From NCBI RefSeq assembly GCF_006912135.1, contig NZ_VIRS01000015.1, positions 146,683-210,682 on the forward strand: a stretch of DNA of 64,000 nucleotides, read 5' to 3'. Below, piece by piece: positions 1 through 8,014 of the stretch. This stretch comes from Cryptosporangium phraense (lineage in GTDB: Bacteria > Actinomycetota > Actinomycetes > Mycobacteriales > Cryptosporangiaceae). Both the position numbers and the translations under genes were made by a program. Numbering within the stretch: position 1 is the stretch's first letter; each line of letters starts with the position of its first letter. The notes beneath the pieces are model-generated. The model did not search any database and was not told the origin of the DNA. It saw only the letters and a program-made list of their open reading frames with translations.

Positions 1-803
1 AGGCCGGACAGCTCAGCCAGGATCTCGCGGGTACCGACCGACCCCTGGCCACTGCCGACGATCTGCGTACGGGAGGCGCGCAGCGCCGCCGACGGGATCG
101 CCGCGGTCGGACCGGCGACCGAGCCGATCTGCACCCAGCTCAGCGGCTTGCCCCGGTCGGGCCGCGCGGTGACGAGCGCGACCATCGCGGCCGTGGCGGG
201 CTCGCCCCACAGGTAGTCGAGGACCACGTCGACGTCCGCGGCGACCTCGCCGACCCGGTCGAACGTGGAGACGTCGTCGGCGCCCACCGTCGCGAGCTTC
301 TCCGCGTTGCGGCCGGCCGCGACGACGCGGCTCGCGCCGAGGTGACGGCAGACCTGTACGGCCAGCCGTCCGGCGCTACCGGTGGCGCCGAGGATCAGCG
401 CGCTGAAGCCGGGCTCGACCCGGACGCGGCGGCGCAGCGCGACCCAGGACGACATCGCCGGGTTCATCGCGGCCGCGACCGCGATCGGATCGGCGCCCTC
501 GGGCAGGACGATGCTGCGCCGAGCGTCGATGACGGTCTGCTCGGCCATCGAGCCGAGCGTCGTGTCCGGGAGGACGAAGTAGCGCAGGTTGCCCTCGGCG
601 TCGCGGCCGACGCCGTCGATGCCCGGGACGAGCGGCAACTCGTCGGTGCTCGTGTAGTGCGAGCCGTTGGCCTGGGACAGCACGCGTGGGTGCAGGCCGG
701 CCGCCAGGACGTCGACGACCAGGTCGTCCGGGCCGGGCGTGGGGAGGGAGAAGTCGGCGTAGCGGGGTGCGGTGTCGAACGAGGAAACGACGGCTGCCTT
801 CAT
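1..803 (-). CDS. Zinc-binding dehydrogenase / quinone oxidoreductase family (3' end missing)
   Basis: About 267 residues are visible; the C-terminus lies beyond the left edge. The N-terminal GroES-like half runs into a Rossmann half with the NADPH-binding segment GATGSAGRLAVQ near residue 140, as in medium-chain quinone reductases of the MDR superfamily. No structural-zinc cysteine cluster is seen in the visible part, which favours a zinc-free NADPH:quinone-reductase-like enzyme reducing quinones or enones in the cytoplasm. The ATG at 803 is preceded by a GGAGG ribosome site. The gene diverges from a MarR regulator 76 bp away that probably controls it. The substrate cannot be predicted. Confidence 0.85.
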   Translation of the reverse strand, partial: MKAAVVSSFDTAPRYADFSLPTPGPDDLVVDVLAAGLHPRVLSQANGSHYTSTDELPLVPGIDGVGRDAEGNLRYFVLPDTTLGSMAEQTVIDARRSIVLPEGADPIAVAAAMNPAMSSWVALRRRVRVEPGFSALILGATGSAGRLAVQVCRHLGASRVVAAGRNAEKLATVGADDVSTFDRVGEVAADVDVVLDYLWGEPATAAMVALVTARPDRGKPLSWVQIGSVAGPTAAIPSAALRASRTQIVGSGQGSVGTREILAELSG

Positions 804-815
804 CGGGCACCTCCG

Positions 816-846
816 AAAGTAGTGGGTAACACGAACTAAAGTAGTT
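816..846. promoter_or_regulatory. Candidate MarR operator between divergent genes
   Basis: A dyad AACTA-AAG-TAGTT lies at 834-846, and the octamer AAAGTAGT occurs at 816-823 and again at 838-845, 22 bp apart, about two helical turns. The dyad abuts a possible -35 (TTGCAT, 846-851) of the MarR gene, whose -10 would be TAGGGT at 868-873. Autoregulation of MarR and repression of the divergent dehydrogenase is the usual arrangement for this family and is inferred here. Confidence 0.5.
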
Positions 847-879
847 TGCATTGCCAGCAAAAGCAAGTAGGGTTCGGCC

Positions 880-1290
880 ATGGAACAGAACGACGAACTC
901 GTCGACGCACTGATGCGGAGCGCGTTCGCGGTGATGGCCGTTTTGAACACCGTCGGCGCCGAGCTCGACCTGTCGCTCACCCAGCTGCGGGTTCTGGGGA
1001 TACTGCGCGACCGTCCGCCGGTGCGGATGGCCACGCTGGCCGAACATCTGGGACTCGACCGCTCGACGATGACCGGCCTCGTCGACCGGGCCGAGAAGCG
1101 CGGGCTACTCGTCCGCCGGCCCAGTCCGACGGACGGACGGGCGGTCGAGGTGTCGATCGCGCCCGGAAGCGTCGAATTGGTCGAATCGACCTACCGGAGG
1201 GTCGTGGAGGCGGTGACGCCGCTGGTCGCGGACCTCAAGGAGGCCGACCGGCGTCGCCTGCGGACGCTCCTGGAACAGGTGGGGTCCTGA
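880..1290 (+). CDS. MarR family transcriptional regulator
   Basis: 136 aa, normal for MarR proteins. The winged helix-turn-helix occupies roughly residues 30-95, with the recognition-helix segment HLGLDRSTMTGLVDRAEKRG followed by the acidic/basic wing (RRPSPTDGRAVEV) typical of the family. These proteins are dimeric cytoplasmic repressors that release DNA on binding small phenolic or oxidising ligands. TAGGGT ends 6 nt before the ATG and no Shine-Dalgarno is visible, so the transcript is probably leaderless. It diverges from the quinone-reductase-like gene, its likely target. Confidence 0.9.
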   Translation: MEQNDELVDALMRSAFAVMAVLNTVGAELDLSLTQLRVLGILRDRPPVRMATLAEHLGLDRSTMTGLVDRAEKRGLLVRRPSPTDGRAVEVSIAPGSVELVESTYRRVVEAVTPLVADLKEADRRRLRTLLEQVGS

Positions 1291-1335
1291 GCCGATCCGC
1301 TCCACGCGGGCGGCCGAACGCCTACCCTCCGGTAG

Positions 1336-2022
1336 GTGGACATCGGCATCACAACGCTGCTGAACCGGGGCGTGCTGGCCGGCTGGCGGTGGCTCGACCG
1401 GATCGGCAAGGTCACGCCGGGCACCCACGCCGCGGCGCAGTTCGGCAGCTTCGGGGCCCACTCCAGCATCGGGTTCCCGTCGGCGACCTTGATGAACACC
1501 GGGTCGATCCACGTCGGGTCGGGCGTGATCATCGGGCGGCAGGCGACGCTCTCGGTCGGGTACTGGCCGGACTATCCCGGGTTGCCCGAGCGCGGTCTGG
1601 TGATCGGCGACCGGTGCGTGCTGGGTGACAGGTGCAGCCTGCTGGCCCACGAATCGATCGAGCTGGGCGACGACGTGTGGTTCGGGCAGGACGTCTTCGT
1701 GTGCGACGCCAGCCACGGGTACCAGGATCCGGACCTGCCGGTCGGTAACCAGTTCGGCAGTCACGTGCCGGTGAAGATCGGGGCGGGGACCTGGGTCGGG
1801 CACGGTGCGATCATCCTGCCCGGGACGACGATCGGGCGGAACGCGGTCGTAGCGGCCGGGTCGGTCGTGCGGGGTGAGGTCGGCGACCACTGCGTCGTCG
1901 GCGGCGCCCCGGCGAAGTTGCTGCGCCGGCTCGAGCCGGGCGTCGGCTGGGTGGGGCGGCGGGGGGACGTGCGACCGGTGCGGCGGGGTCACTTCGGCGA
2001 GGAGGAGTTCGAGTCGGCTTGA
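1336..2022 (+). CDS. Acyltransferase with left-handed beta-helix (hexapeptide repeats)
   Basis: 228 aa. From about residue 50 to 195 the protein shows imperfect [LIV]-G-x4 hexapeptide turns (for example IHVGSGVIIG, VKIGAGTWVGHGAIILPGTT) and ends with the GGAPAKLLRR element typical of CysE/LacA/NodL-type O-acetyltransferases. A histidine in HGYQDPDLP is a candidate catalytic residue. Such enzymes are cytoplasmic trimers that use acetyl-CoA to modify sugars or other hydroxyl acceptors. Start is a GTG; TACCCT ends 7 nt upstream, suggesting a leaderless message. Acceptor unknown. It is followed 30 bp later by another acyltransferase-like gene, possibly in one unit. Confidence 0.85.
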   Translation: MDIGITTLLNRGVLAGWRWLDRIGKVTPGTHAAAQFGSFGAHSSIGFPSATLMNTGSIHVGSGVIIGRQATLSVGYWPDYPGLPERGLVIGDRCVLGDRCSLLAHESIELGDDVWFGQDVFVCDASHGYQDPDLPVGNQFGSHVPVKIGAGTWVGHGAIILPGTTIGRNAVVAAGSVVRGEVGDHCVVGGAPAKLLRRLEPGVGWVGRRGDVRPVRRGHFGEEEFESA

Positions 2023-2052
2023 CCGCTCCTTCGGGGGCACCGAGCTCACAGA

Positions 2053-2877
2053 ATGGCGAGCTACCGTAACTCGGGGCGATCACCGAGCGATACGGGGGAT
2101 GTTGTGCCGACGAGCGTTGACCTGAGCGGTGACCCGCCCGAGTGGGAGCTCCGCCTGGCCCAGCTCCTGCAGGATCTCTACGACGGCGGCGTGCGCCGCG
2201 TGGTCCGGACCCCGCGGAAGACCGTGACGGCCGCGTCGGCCCTGCTGCGGTTACCGATGCTGACGCTCGATCTCGACGATTCGCTGGAGGGTCGGGCGAT
2301 CCGGGGGCATCTGAGCCGGATCTCGTCGAAGTTGGGGTGGTTGTTCCGGCAGAAGACGCTGGCCGACGTGTTGGCCGTTCCGGCGGAGGCCGGTGACTAC
2401 GTGCAGGGGCGGAGTCGTCAGACGTTGCGTCGGAAGGTGCGGCAGGCGGAGAAGGCCGGGATCACCTGGCGGGAGGAGAACTCCGCCGAGGAGCGGGCCC
2501 GGTTGCTGAAGAAGCTCGCCGAGTGGGAGCGGGTGCATCCGCTCGAGCAGTACCGGATCGACGATCCGCAGCTGGACTATCTGGTGGATTTCCGGCTGTG
2601 GCTGGTGGCCGAATCGCGGAGCGGGGAGCCGTTGTTGCTGGCGGCCATTCCGGTGTCGGGGCAGTGGGCGCTGCTGCGGTATTTCCGGTCGATCGGGGCG
2701 GGCGACGAGCAGTCGTTGGCTCGGTACTACATGACGAAGGTGCTGGTCGAGGAGCTGTCGAAGCGCGGCGTGCGATTCCTGATCGACTCGCACACGCCGC
2801 ACCTCGTGCCGTCGGGCCTGCGGCACTTCCAGCGCATGACGGGCTGGCGCCTGGCCCGCCTCCGGTTCGCCTCCTGA
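2053..2877 (+). CDS. Hypothetical protein, possibly GNAT/FemAB-like acyltransferase
   Basis: 274 aa by the ATG at 2053. The central part has a basic patch (GRSRQTLRRKVRQAEKAGI, near residue 117) followed by an alpha/beta region with hydrophobic strands (LLLAAIPVSG, WALLRYF) and a helix starting YYMTKVLVEELSKRG. This pattern resembles the GNAT-fold halves of FemAB or DUF2156-type aminoacyl/acyl transferases. No signal peptide or membrane segment is seen. An alternative start is GTG at 2104, which has a GGGGGA sequence just upstream, whereas the ATG has no clear ribosome site. Function is not established; the assignment rests on fold-like pattern only. Confidence 0.6.
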   Translation: MASYRNSGRSPSDTGDVVPTSVDLSGDPPEWELRLAQLLQDLYDGGVRRVVRTPRKTVTAASALLRLPMLTLDLDDSLEGRAIRGHLSRISSKLGWLFRQKTLADVLAVPAEAGDYVQGRSRQTLRRKVRQAEKAGITWREENSAEERARLLKKLAEWERVHPLEQYRIDDPQLDYLVDFRLWLVAESRSGEPLLLAAIPVSGQWALLRYFRSIGAGDEQSLARYYMTKVLVEELSKRGVRFLIDSHTPHLVPSGLRHFQRMTGWRLARLRFAS

Positions 2878-2894
2878 GGCGGGCCGCGGATTTG

Positions 2895-2938
2895 CGACTT
2901 TCCGGGGTTCTCAGGCCGCCCAGAACCCCGGAAAGTCG
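2895..2938. terminator. Bidirectional rho-independent-type hairpin
   Basis: A perfect 17-bp inverted repeat (arms 2895-2911 and 2922-2938, loop 10 nt) sits between two convergent genes that end at 2877 and 2954. There is no long U tract, which is common for actinomycete terminators. Its symmetry suits termination from both sides. Confidence 0.8.
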
Positions 2939-2953
2939 GTACCGCGCGCGGGG

Positions 2954-4381
2954 CTATGCGGTGAGGGCTATGTACTTCTCCTCCAGGAACTCCAGGATTC
3001 CTTCCGAGCTGCCCTCCCGGCCCAACCCACTCTGCTTCACCCCGCCGAACGGAGCGGCCGGGTCACTGACCACACCCCGGTTCACCGCGACCATCCCCGC
3101 CTCCAGGCGGCGGGCCACGGCGACCGCCTCGCGCTCCTCGCCGAACACGTACGCCATCAGGCCGTAGATCGTGTCGTTCGCCATCCGCACGGCCTCGTCG
3201 ACCGAGTCGAACCGCACGACCGCGGTCACCGGGCCGAAGATCTCGGTCGTGTTGATCGTCGAGCCGTGCTTCACGTCGGTCAGCAGCGTCGCGTCGTAGA
3301 ACGCGCCCTCGTCGGACGCGTGGCCGCCCCGGACCAGCGTCGCGCCGTCGGCGAGGGCACCGGTCACGAGCTCCGCGACCTTGTCCCGCTCCCCCACCGA
3401 GACCAGCGCGCCGAGGTCGTTGGAGCGGTCCAGACCGCGGCCGACGGCCACCTTCGCCAGTGCCGCGTCCATCCGCTCGACGAACTCGTCGTGCACCGAA
3501 CTGTGGACGTAGAACCGGTTGGCCGCCGTGCACGCCGAACCGCCGTTGCGCATCTTGGCCAGCAGCGCCCCGGCCACGGCCGACTCCAGGTCCGCCCCCG
3601 GCAGCACGACCAGCGGAGCGTTGCCACCGAGCTCCATCGACGTGCTCACCACCGAGTCGGCGCACGCCCGCAGCAGGTCGCGGCCCACCTCGGTCGAGCC
3701 GGTGAACGAAAGTTTCCGCACCTCGGGCCGGTCGATCATCGCCTTCACCAACGGTCCGGTCGGCGCCGGCGTCACCAGGTTGACCACCCCGCGCGGCACC
3801 CCGGCCCGCCGCAGGACGTCGACCACGTACGCGGCGGTCAGCGGGGTCTCGCGGGCCGGTTTGAGGATCGTCGTGCAGCCTGCGGCCAGGGCCGGGGCCA
3901 GCTTCCGGGTCGCCATCGCGGCCGGGAAGTTCCACGGGGTGATGAGCAGCGACACCCCGATCGGCTGGCGGTCGACGATGATCCGCTTGTCGCCGGCCGG
4001 TGAGAGCCGGTAGTCGCCCGGGACCCGCACGGCCTCCTCGGCGAACCAGCGGAAGAACTCCTTGGCGTAGGTCGCCTCGCCGGCGGCGTCGGCCCAGGAC
4101 TTGCCGTTCTCGCGGACCATGATCTCCGCGAAGAGCTCGGCCTCCTCGGTGAGGATCTCGTAGGCCTGGCGCAGGATCTCGCTCCGCGCGCGCGGGGCGG
4201 TCGCGGCCCAGGACTCCTGCGCGGCCGCGGCCGCGTCGACCGCGGCCAGGCAGTCCGCCTCCGTCGCGATCGCGAACTCGGCGACGGTCGAGAGGTCCGA
4301 CGGGTCGACGACGTCGAAGCGACGGCCGTCCGAGCCGGGGCGCCACTCACCGTCGATGAACAGGTCGGTGAAGAGGTTCAT
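2954..4381 (-). CDS. NAD(P)-dependent aldehyde dehydrogenase, succinate-semialdehyde dehydrogenase type
   Basis: 475 aa, full length for the ALDH superfamily. Key elements are ITPWNFP (Asn151), the cofactor-side Lys174 in LKPARETP, FTGSTEVG, the general base Glu250 in MELGGN and the nucleophile Cys284 in GSACTAANRF. The overall sequence is closest in memory to GabD-type enzymes that oxidise succinate semialdehyde to succinate. The frame stays open well upstream, but the ATG at 4381 overlaps the preceding stop (ATGA), fixing the start. It is the last gene of the leftward catabolic operon, where it would oxidise an aldehyde released by the aldolase or made by the alcohol dehydrogenase. Confidence 0.9.
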   Translation of the reverse strand: MNLFTDLFIDGEWRPGSDGRRFDVVDPSDLSTVAEFAIATEADCLAAVDAAAAAQESWAATAPRARSEILRQAYEILTEEAELFAEIMVRENGKSWADAAGEATYAKEFFRWFAEEAVRVPGDYRLSPAGDKRIIVDRQPIGVSLLITPWNFPAAMATRKLAPALAAGCTTILKPARETPLTAAYVVDVLRRAGVPRGVVNLVTPAPTGPLVKAMIDRPEVRKLSFTGSTEVGRDLLRACADSVVSTSMELGGNAPLVVLPGADLESAVAGALLAKMRNGGSACTAANRFYVHSSVHDEFVERMDAALAKVAVGRGLDRSNDLGALVSVGERDKVAELVTGALADGATLVRGGHASDEGAFYDATLLTDVKHGSTINTTEIFGPVTAVVRFDSVDEAVRMANDTIYGLMAYVFGEEREAVAVARRLEAGMVAVNRGVVSDPAAPFGGVKQSGLGREGSSEGILEFLEEKYIALTA

Positions 4382-5664
4382 GCGGCACTCCGATCGGTGA
4401 GCAGGCCGTCGTGGGCCCGGGTCAGGATCTCCAGCAGAACATCCCGGGAGGGCTCGATCGGGGCGATCGCCAGCAATCGCGCCGATCCCAGCGCCAGCTC
4501 GGCGATGCGCGGCAACTCGTCCCGGCCGAGACCGATGTCGGCGAGGGTACGGGGCACGCCGATGGCCCGGTTGATCGCCGCGACCCGCGCGATCGTGCCC
4601 GCTGCCGTGAAGCCGAGCCCAGACCCGCCCACGGCCGGGCTGCCCACGGCCGCCGGGCCGTCGGCTTCCGGCGCGATACCGTGCATCACGGCGCCCAGGG
4701 TCGCGATCCGGTCGGCGGTCGCCGGATCGGCCGAGATCGCGTCGAGGACGTACGGGAGCATCAGGCCCGTGCCCAGGCCGTGGGGCGTCTTGGTCAGCGC
4801 ACCGATCGGGTACTGCAGCGCGTGGCACAGGTGCGTCCCGGTCGACCCGAACGCGACCCCGCCCAGCAGCGCCCCGGCCGCGACCTCCTCGCGGGCCCGC
4901 CGGTCCCCCGGCGACGCGACCGCCACCTCGAGCCACGGCCCCAGGTGCCGCGCCGCCTGCAGCGCGACCGGCCCGCTCAGCACGTTCCGCCCGGTGAACA
5001 CGGGCAGCGGAGCGTCCCACGACGACGACAGCTCCCGCGCGGTGTACGACTCCACCGCGTGCACGAGCGCGTCGATCCCGGAGTACGCGGTCACGGTCGC
5101 GGGCGACCCGAGCGTGAACTCCGGATCCACGATCGCCGCCGCCGGCACCAGGAACGGCGACGAGATCCCGACCTTGAGCTCGCGCTCCGGGTCGGAGACG
5201 ACCGCGACCGGCGTCACCTCCGACCCGGTGCCCGCGGTCGTCGGCAGCGCCACGATCGGCGCGACCGGCCCCGGCACGAGGTTCTCGCCGTAGAAGCTGG
5301 AGAGCGGTCCGCCGTACACCGCGAGCAGCGCGATCAGCTTCGCGGCGTCGAGCGCGCTGCCCCCGCCGATGGCCACGACGACGTCGGCCGCGAACTCGGT
5401 CGCGACCGCGCCCGCGGCGTCCAGAGAAGAGACCGGCAGTTCGGGGGTGACGTCCGCGTGGACGCGAACGGAGACCCCGGCGGCGGTGAGGCCGTCGACG
5501 GCCTCGGCCAGGAACGGCGTGCGGGTCAGGAACGGGTCGACGACCAGCAGCGCGCGCCGTCCGTAGGTGCGGACGACCTCGGGGAGCTGGGCCCGCGACC
5601 CGTAGCCGAAGTGCACGCGGGACGGCAGTCGCAGAGTGCCGGACTCAGGCAACGAAACCCCCAT
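4378..5664 (-). CDS. Iron-containing (group III) alcohol dehydrogenase
   Basis: 428 aa. The N-terminal dinucleotide domain contains GGGS (100-103) and PTTAGTGSEVTP; the helical domain supplies the metal ligands Asp198 and His202 in GIDALVHAVE and probably His281 and His295. This matches the Fe-ADH/maleylacetate-reductase/4-hydroxybutyrate-dehydrogenase superfamily, which interconverts primary alcohols or hydroxy acids and aldehydes or keto acids with NAD(P)H. It overlaps the SDR gene upstream by 20 nt and the aldehyde dehydrogenase downstream by 4 nt, so alcohol-to-acid oxidation by the pair is likely. About 30 residues around 325-355 are glycine/alanine-rich and may be a linker. Confidence 0.88.
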   Translation of the reverse strand: MGVSLPESGTLRLPSRVHFGYGSRAQLPEVVRTYGRRALLVVDPFLTRTPFLAEAVDGLTAAGVSVRVHADVTPELPVSSLDAAGAVATEFAADVVVAIGGGSALDAAKLIALLAVYGGPLSSFYGENLVPGPVAPIVALPTTAGTGSEVTPVAVVSDPERELKVGISSPFLVPAAAIVDPEFTLGSPATVTAYSGIDALVHAVESYTARELSSSWDAPLPVFTGRNVLSGPVALQAARHLGPWLEVAVASPGDRRAREEVAAGALLGGVAFGSTGTHLCHALQYPIGALTKTPHGLGTGLMLPYVLDAISADPATADRIATLGAVMHGIAPEADGPAAVGSPAVGGSGLGFTAAGTIARVAAINRAIGVPRTLADIGLGRDELPRIAELALGSARLLAIAPIEPSRDVLLEILTRAHDGLLTDRSAA

Positions 5665-6391
5665 CCACCGGCAGGATCACGCCGGACAGGTGCGACGAAC
5701 GGTCGCTGAGCAGGAACGACGCCACCGCGCCGACCTCGGACCCGGTCCCGGCCTTCCGCAGCGGGGTGGCCGCGATTCGGGCCTCGACCCCGCCGGGGAT
5801 CGCGCGCCGGGTCGCGTCGAGCATCGGGGACTCGGTCGGGCCGGGCGCGAGGACGTTGACCCGGATGCCGAGCGGCCCGAAGTCGTGCGCGGCCGTACGG
5901 GTCAGGCCGATGACCGCGTGTTTCGACGCCTGGTACGCGCCCATGCCGGAGCTGCCGCGCAGGCCGCCGATGCTGCTCACGTTCACGATCGAGCCGTGGT
6001 CGCGCATTGCCCGCACCTCCTCGCGGAGACAGAGCCAGGTGCCCTTGACGTTGACCGCCATGATCCGGTCGAAGTCCTCCTCGGTCACCGCGTCGAGGCG
6101 CCCGGCCTGCGTCATCGCCGCGTTGTTGAACGCGCCGTCGAGGCGGCCGAAGCGGTCGACGGTCGCGTCCACGAACCGGCGTACGTCGTCGGCGACCGAT
6201 ACGTCGCCGGTCGTGTAGGCCACGTCGTGGCCCTCTTTCTCGAGCCTGGCGGTCAGCTCGGCCAGCGGCTCCTCGGACCGCGCGACCAGCATCAACGCGG
6301 CCCCGTCGGCGGCGAGCACGCGGGCCGCCTCGGCCCCGATCCCGGCGCTGGCCCCGACCAGCAGGATCACTTTCCCGTCGAGGTCAGGCAT
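5645..6391 (-). CDS. Short-chain dehydrogenase/reductase
   Basis: 248 aa classical SDR: cofactor motif GASAGIG (residues 13-19), NNAA at 89-92, catalytic Ser139/140, Tyr153 and Lys157 (YQASK), and a C-terminal LPVDGGF. It would oxidise a secondary alcohol or reduce a ketone with NAD(P)(H). Translationally coupled: the start overlaps the end of the aldolase gene by 8 nt and its stop lies 20 nt inside the alcohol dehydrogenase gene. The substrate is presumably an intermediate of the surrounding catabolic pathway. Confidence 0.9.
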   Translation of the reverse strand: MPDLDGKVILLVGASAGIGAEAARVLAADGAALMLVARSEEPLAELTARLEKEGHDVAYTTGDVSVADDVRRFVDATVDRFGRLDGAFNNAAMTQAGRLDAVTEEDFDRIMAVNVKGTWLCLREEVRAMRDHGSIVNVSSIGGLRGSSGMGAYQASKHAVIGLTRTAAHDFGPLGIRVNVLAPGPTESPMLDATRRAIPGGVEARIAATPLRKAGTGSEVGAVASFLLSDRSSHLSGVILPVDGGFVA

Positions 6392-7106
6392 GGGCTCTCC
6401 GTCCGGAGTCGACGGCCGCCCTGAGCGCGCTGCCGAGCAGGGTCGCGTCGTTGCTGAGCAGGGTGAACGTGAAGCCGGCGGCGAACGCGGCCCTGGCCGC
6501 CTCCGCCGTCGCTCCGCCGGCGTTGCCGACCGGCTTGCCCGCGGCCCCGGCCGCCGCCACGACCTCGGCGATCAGGTCGTCGATGTCGTCCCGGCCCTCG
6601 CTCACGGCCAGGTCGGCTGCGCCGACCAGGAGCGCATCCACTCCCTCCGTCGCGGCGATCTTCTCGGCATTGCGGACGCCTTCGGCGCTCTCGATCTGGG
6701 CGATCAGGACGACGTCCTGCCGCAGGTAGTCGTCGCGAGACATCGCGCCCCAGGCGCCGGCGCGGCTCGTGGAGCCGACGCCGCGGGCGCCCAGCGGCGG
6801 GAACCGCACCGCGTCGACCGCGGCCCGGGCCTGCGCCACCGTGTCGACGTGCGGCACCATGATCCCGGCCGCGCCGGCGTCGAGCAGCCGGGCGACCAGG
6901 CCGTCGACCTGCGGCACCCGGACGATCGGGGCGACCCCGGTGTGCCGGCCGGTGCCGATCAGCCGGGACGCGGTCTCGACGCTGATCGGCGAGTGCTCGA
7001 GGTCGATGACGACGAAGTCGAAGCCGGCCAGCGCGGCCAGTTCCACGACCTCCATCGCCGGGATCTTGACCCAGGTACCGAGTGCGCCGTCGGGGAGCGT
7101 CATCAT
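6384..7106 (-). CDS. HpcH/HpaI family class II aldolase
   Basis: 240 aa. Family landmarks are His38 in DLEHSP (catalytic base), Arg63 in IVRVP, Glu139 in AQIES and Asp165 in VGAADLA as divalent-metal ligands. Relatives cleave 4-hydroxy-2-oxoacids into pyruvate plus an aldehyde; with succinate semialdehyde as the product, the downstream dehydrogenase would complete oxidation. The ATG at 7106 overlaps the upstream stop as ATGA; a second ATG follows immediately. The exact substrate is unknown. Confidence 0.9.
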   Translation of the reverse strand: MMTLPDGALGTWVKIPAMEVVELAALAGFDFVVIDLEHSPISVETASRLIGTGRHTGVAPIVRVPQVDGLVARLLDAGAAGIMVPHVDTVAQARAAVDAVRFPPLGARGVGSTSRAGAWGAMSRDDYLRQDVVLIAQIESAEGVRNAEKIAATEGVDALLVGAADLAVSEGRDDIDDLIAEVVAAAGAAGKPVGNAGGATAEAARAAFAAGFTFTLLSNDATLLGSALRAAVDSGRRAHA

Positions 7107-8014
7107 GTGGCCGGATAGTCGTCGGCGTTGAGCACCCAGCCCTGGTTCGAGAAGTCCACGCGCGGCGGCGAGAAGATGTCGATGAGCTGCTGGTGGTCGC
7201 CGATGCCCTGGGTCGTGTGCACGGTCGGGGGCGGAATCACGCAGATCGACGGGGTCGCGATCTCGGCGTGCTCGTCCTCGCGCCACCGGGTGGAGTCCGG
7301 GCCCCAGGGATAGCGGATGTGGTGCTTGAAGCGGCCCTTCACCGCGAGCGAGATCTGCTCGAAGTCGTCGTGGTGGTGGGGGGAGAGCTTCTGCACGTTC
7401 CGGGGCTGTGGCTCCTCGGCCAGGAAGTTCACCATGAGGTTCGTGGTGCGGAAGATGCGGCCGAACCGGCCCTCGGCGATCGGGGTGTCGGCCAGGCGGT
7501 AGATCCGGAGCCGGAATCCACCGGCCGGGTCCGGCCACGGCTCCAGCGGCGTCGCCCGGGCGTCCGGCTCGGCGTAGGCGTCCGCGTTGAGGGTGGCCTC
7601 GGCCAGGTCGGTGGCCACGGTCGAGAACAGGCGGATGAGGACGCCGTCGGCGTCGGCGCGGACCTCGGAGTCTCCCGGCGGGACGACGACGAAGGCCTCC
7701 TCGGCGACGGATTCGGACGCGTCGCCCGCGGTCACCGTGATCGGGGCGCTGTCGGAGTAGAGCAGGACCGCGTACTCGTCGGGCTGGGCGGTGCGGGGGA
7801 AGACGTCGCCGGCGCGGGCCTCGGTGTAGGCGATCACCAGGTTCGTCGCGCGGGCGAGCCAGGTGCGGCTGCCGTTCGGGGCGGTCTCGGTGGGGGGCAG
7901 GGTGAGGAACTCGATCCACTGGGACGGCTTGATCGGTGTCGACGGATCGACCGTGCGCGCCGGAGGCGCGGCCGCGAGCTTCGAGCGGATGTCGTCGGCT
8001 GCGTACGCAGTCAT
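7103..8014 (-). CDS. Double cupin-domain protein
   Basis: 303 aa with two beta-barrel cupin halves (about 40-150 and 170-295). The C-terminal cupin keeps a metal-binding pattern: HHHDDFEQ near residue 225, then His in PPPTVHTT. The N-terminal half lacks the histidines, so only one site is probably metallated. This layout occurs in dioxygenases, isomerases and sugar-acid lyases. The start is fixed by the ATGA-type overlap with the gene upstream and a GGAAGGAG ribosome site. Within the operon it could open a ring or isomerise an acid, but this is inference. Confidence 0.75.
   Translation of the reverse strand: MTAYAADDIRSKLAAAPPARTVDPSTPIKPSQWIEFLTLPPTETAPNGSRTWLARATNLVIAYTEARAGDVFPRTAQPDEYAVLLYSDSAPITVTAGDASESVAEEAFVVVPPGDSEVRADADGVLIRLFSTVATDLAEATLNADAYAEPDARATPLEPWPDPAGGFRLRIYRLADTPIAEGRFGRIFRTTNLMVNFLAEEPQPRNVQKLSPHHHDDFEQISLAVKGRFKHHIRYPWGPDSTRWREDEHAEIATPSICVIPPPTVHTTQGIGDHQQLIDIFSPPRVDFSNQGWVLNADDYPAT

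Noticed and set aside
4382..5020. Extended N-terminus for the aldehyde dehydrogenase
   Set aside because: The open frame upstream is a shadow of the alcohol dehydrogenase gene; the ATGA overlap at 4378-4381 and the family length fix the start at 4381.
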